In this document: positions 15,136 to 16,661 of the stretch, piece after piece
Layout: each line of letters opens with the position of its first letter
Position numbering within the stretch: the stretch's first letter is position 1
Position numbers and translations under genes: made by a program
The notes under the pieces: generated by a model
Database searches by the model: none
What the model was told of the DNA's origin: nothing
The model's input: the letters and a program-made list of their open reading frames with translations, nothing else
NCBI GenBank assembly: GCA_015494385.1
Contig: WGBJ01000180.1
Coordinates: forward strand, 1 to 16,661
Direction of reading: 5' to 3'
Origin: Marinosulfonomonas sp.
GTDB taxonomy: Bacteria; Pseudomonadota; Alphaproteobacteria; Rhodobacterales; Rhodobacteraceae
DNA length: 16,661 bases

Positions 15136-15867
15136 CTAGTCCAGCGACCGCCAGGGTTTTGGCAAAAGCACCCAGTGATCATTCACAAAAACCAGCCCGT
15201 CAAAGGCCAACCCGCTGGTTTCGCCTTTACTGACAAACTTGAACCGCACAATCGGTACATCGGCTTTGAAATACTGCACCACTTTGCGATAACCACCGGG
15301 AAATTCATCCATCACCGGATCACCCGCCGCCAGCTTGGCCGTGGTGGTATAGACCATATACAGATCATCATGCTCCGGTTTGGGACCGAATTTGATACCC
15401 GGCTTCAAAGCGGCGGCATAGGTTTCGATCATTTTGCTGGCAAGCGGATCACTGTAAACCGCACTCACATCTTCGGGCTTTGGCAACAGTGCCCCCGTCA
15501 GCGCCACAAGATCCTCGTTCGGGTCAAAAAACCGCATCAACAGCGCCCGCGCCTCGGCTTCGCTGCCGGCAGCGGGGCCAGCGTCCTGTTTCGAACTGCC
15601 CCCCACCAGATCCAGCAAGGATTTCCCCGGTTTACAGGCCTTGCCAAGGTTGCCCAAAATCACCCTGACATTGGCCAGATCAACCGGCCGCGCATCCGAT
15701 TGCTGCGACGCCAGATAGCCAAAGGTCCACGCCCCAACCATCGCCAGCGTGGTTTCATCCCAATCCCTTAGAATATCCGTACAAGGCTGTTCTGGATCAA
15801 ACCCTTGGGCCTGTGCACCGGTGACGGCCAAGGCAGCAACAGCCGCCAATAATAACGATTTCCCCAT
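15136..15867 (-). CDS. Secreted two-part protein with HdeA-like N-terminal region; function unknown
   Basis: This 243-residue protein has a clear signal peptide (MGKSLLLAAVAALAVTGAQA, cleavage after residue 20), so it is probably periplasmic. Residues 25-82 look like the HdeA family: Cys29 and Cys78 bracket a helical stretch with WTFGYLASQQ, as in acid-stress chaperones with one disulfide. A flexible Ala/Gly/Ser-rich linker (about 88-104) leads to a second part (about 105-243) that I do not recognise; it ends in beta-strand-like GLAFDGLVFVNDHWVLLPKPW. AGGAG lies seven bases before the ATG. It follows hisI by 45 bases on the same strand and is convergent with gluQ, with only two bases between stops. 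The HdeA link is tentative. Confidence 0.75.
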   Translation of the reverse strand: MGKSLLLAAVAALAVTGAQAQGFDPEQPCTDILRDWDETTLAMVGAWTFGYLASQQSDARPVDLANVRVILGNLGKACKPGKSLLDLVGGSSKQDAGPAAGSEAEARALLMRFFDPNEDLVALTGALLPKPEDVSAVYSDPLASKMIETYAAALKPGIKFGPKPEHDDLYMVYTTTAKLAAGDPVMDEFPGGYRKVVQYFKADVPIVRFKFVSKGETSGLAFDGLVFVNDHWVLLPKPWRSLD

Positions 15868-15912
15868 AATGACACTCCTGAAACAGGTTTTCGTAAAACT
15901 ATGGGGATTACG

Positions 15913-16272
15913 TTATTCCATCGGCTGCATCACTTCAACTTCCTCGCCATCCCGCACCGCGGTATAAAAACAACTGCGCCGGTTGGTATGACAGGCCGGC
16001 CCCGTCTGGCGCACCACCACCAGCAGGCAATCACAGTCGCAATCCACGCGCAATTCCACCAGTTCCTGCACGTGGCCCGAAGTCTCGCCCTTGACCCAGA
16101 ACGATTGCCGCGAGCGCGACCAATAGGTCACCTTGCCGGTTTCCAGCGTGCGCGCCACCGCCTCGGCGTTCATCCATGCCATCATCAGCACCTCGCCGCT
16201 GCCGTCGGCCTGGGCAATCGCCGGGATCAAGCCATTGTTATCAAAACGTAGTGTTGCAGGGTCGAATGACAT
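15913..16272 (-). CDS. hisI: Phosphoribosyl-AMP cyclohydrolase
   Basis: This enzyme opens the adenine ring of phosphoribosyl-AMP, the third step of histidine synthesis. The 119-residue stand-alone form lacks the HisE pyrophosphohydrolase domain, as is common in alphaproteobacteria. The metal sites are visible: Asp77, Asp79 and Asp81 in VDCDCDCLL for magnesium, with zinc cysteines Cys78, Cys94 (ACHTNRRS) and Cys101. LMMAWMNAEAV and GKVTYWSRSRQSFWVKGETSGH are the family core. The ATG at 16272 follows AAAGGA. The same frame continues open upstream for over 100 codons, but that part would overlap the divergent scaffold gene and has no family likeness. The other his genes are not in the window. 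Confidence 0.96.
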   Translation of the reverse strand: MSFDPATLRFDNNGLIPAIAQADGSGEVLMMAWMNAEAVARTLETGKVTYWSRSRQSFWVKGETSGHVQELVELRVDCDCDCLLVVVRQTGPACHTNRRSCFYTAVRDGEEVEVMQPME

Positions 16273-16338
16273 ATGGAATCCTTTGCATATCCGCTGTAGA
16301 CGCCTATCTAGAATACCAGCAGCCAAAAGGGAAAGCCA

Positions 16339-16661
16339 ATGAGCGATAATGCCGAGCTGATAAAACTCTATTCCGGCCAGATTCTGGCACTGGCGGCCGA
16401 TATTCCCCTGACCGACCGGCTGGACAATCCCCAAGCGACTGTGAAGCGCCGCGCGCCGCTGTGCGGGTCCACCGTGACGGTCGATATTGTGCTGGAAGAT
16501 GGCGAAATCGCACAGTTCGGTCAGGATGTAAAAGCCTGCGCCCTGGGTCAGGCCGCGGCCTCGGTGGTGGCAAGCCGGATCATCGGGCGCGCTCCGTCCG
16601 AAATCACCAAAGCCCGCGATCAACTGTCCGCCATGCTGCGCGACGGCGGCCCTGCCCCCGA
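16339..16661 (+). CDS. IscU/NifU-N-like iron-sulfur scaffold protein (3' end missing)
   Basis: The first 107 codons of a NifU-N/IscU/SufU-like protein are present; the gene runs off the right edge. Family features: KRRAPLCGSTVTVDIVLEDG with Cys42, and VKACALGQAAASVVASRIIG with Cys67, the first two of the three scaffold cysteines. The usual Asp after CG (CGD in IscU) is replaced by Ser (CGS), so it is not a canonical IscU, and its role as a true scaffold is less sure. AAGGGA precedes the ATG. It is divergent from hisI across 66 bases. The third cysteine would lie beyond the window. Confidence 0.82.
   Translation, partial: MSDNAELIKLYSGQILALAADIPLTDRLDNPQATVKRRAPLCGSTVTVDIVLEDGEIAQFGQDVKACALGQAAASVVASRIIGRAPSEITKARDQLSAMLRDGGPAP

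Noticed and set aside
16273..16623. Upstream extension of hisI over the divergent scaffold gene
   Set aside because: It is antisense to the IscU-like gene and would nearly double HisI; the ATG at 16272 has a ribosome site and gives the normal length.
1..16661. CRISPR arrays, insertion sequences, phage genes or integrase sites
   Set aside because: I saw no regular direct repeats with spacers, no transposase or integrase reading frame, and no tRNA that could serve as an attachment site.

Overview
The window looks like chromosomal DNA of an alphaproteobacterium of the Rhodobacteraceae (roseobacter) type. The evidence is high G+C with strong third-position GC bias, which also creates long antisense shadow frames. 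The gene content also fits: a TRAP transporter, an Lrp-controlled arginase / ornithine cyclodeaminase pair, GyrA with an alphaproteobacterial-style acidic tail, TrmFO, and an IscU-like protein beside hisI. This placement is inference from content and protein style; no search was run.

Layout. (1) 1-3997, minus strand: a TRAP transporter operon in the order dctP, PhzS-like FAD monooxygenase, dctQ, dctM (dctM runs off the left edge). The monooxygenase gene sits inside the transporter operon. A strong hairpin with a T-run lies right after dctP and probably lets the binding protein be made in excess. An FNR-like palindrome lies upstream of dctP. (2) 4144-5701: a YpfJ-type zinc metallopeptidase (minus) divergent from a YqaA/DedA-type membrane protein, whose stop overlaps the start of dsbB (to 6171). 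(3) 6265-7376, minus: a two-gene Xre-RES toxin-antitoxin module with a 4-base overlap and its own compact promoter inside a 43-bp imperfect palindrome. (4) 7426-9945: an Lrp/AsnC regulator divergent from arginase and ornithine cyclodeaminase, a short route from arginine to proline plus urea and ammonia. (5) 9949-10022: a multi-branched intergenic hairpin element, then the gyrA promoter. (6) 10120-15133, plus: gyrA, trmFO and gluQ; the last two both modify tRNA. (7) 15136-16661: a secreted protein with an HdeA-like N-terminal part and hisI (both minus), divergent from the start of an IscU-like scaffold gene that runs off the right edge.

Most of the window is ordinary housekeeping and catabolic DNA. 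The points most worth a second look are the monooxygenase embedded in the TRAP operon with its internal terminator and FNR-like site, the palindromic control region of the RES toxin module, the branched RNA/DNA element between ocd and gyrA, and the unassigned two-part secreted protein next to hisI. I found no CRISPR array, insertion sequence, phage gene, tRNA or rRNA. No gene-free stretch exceeds 300 bases; the longest is about 174 bases (9946-10119).
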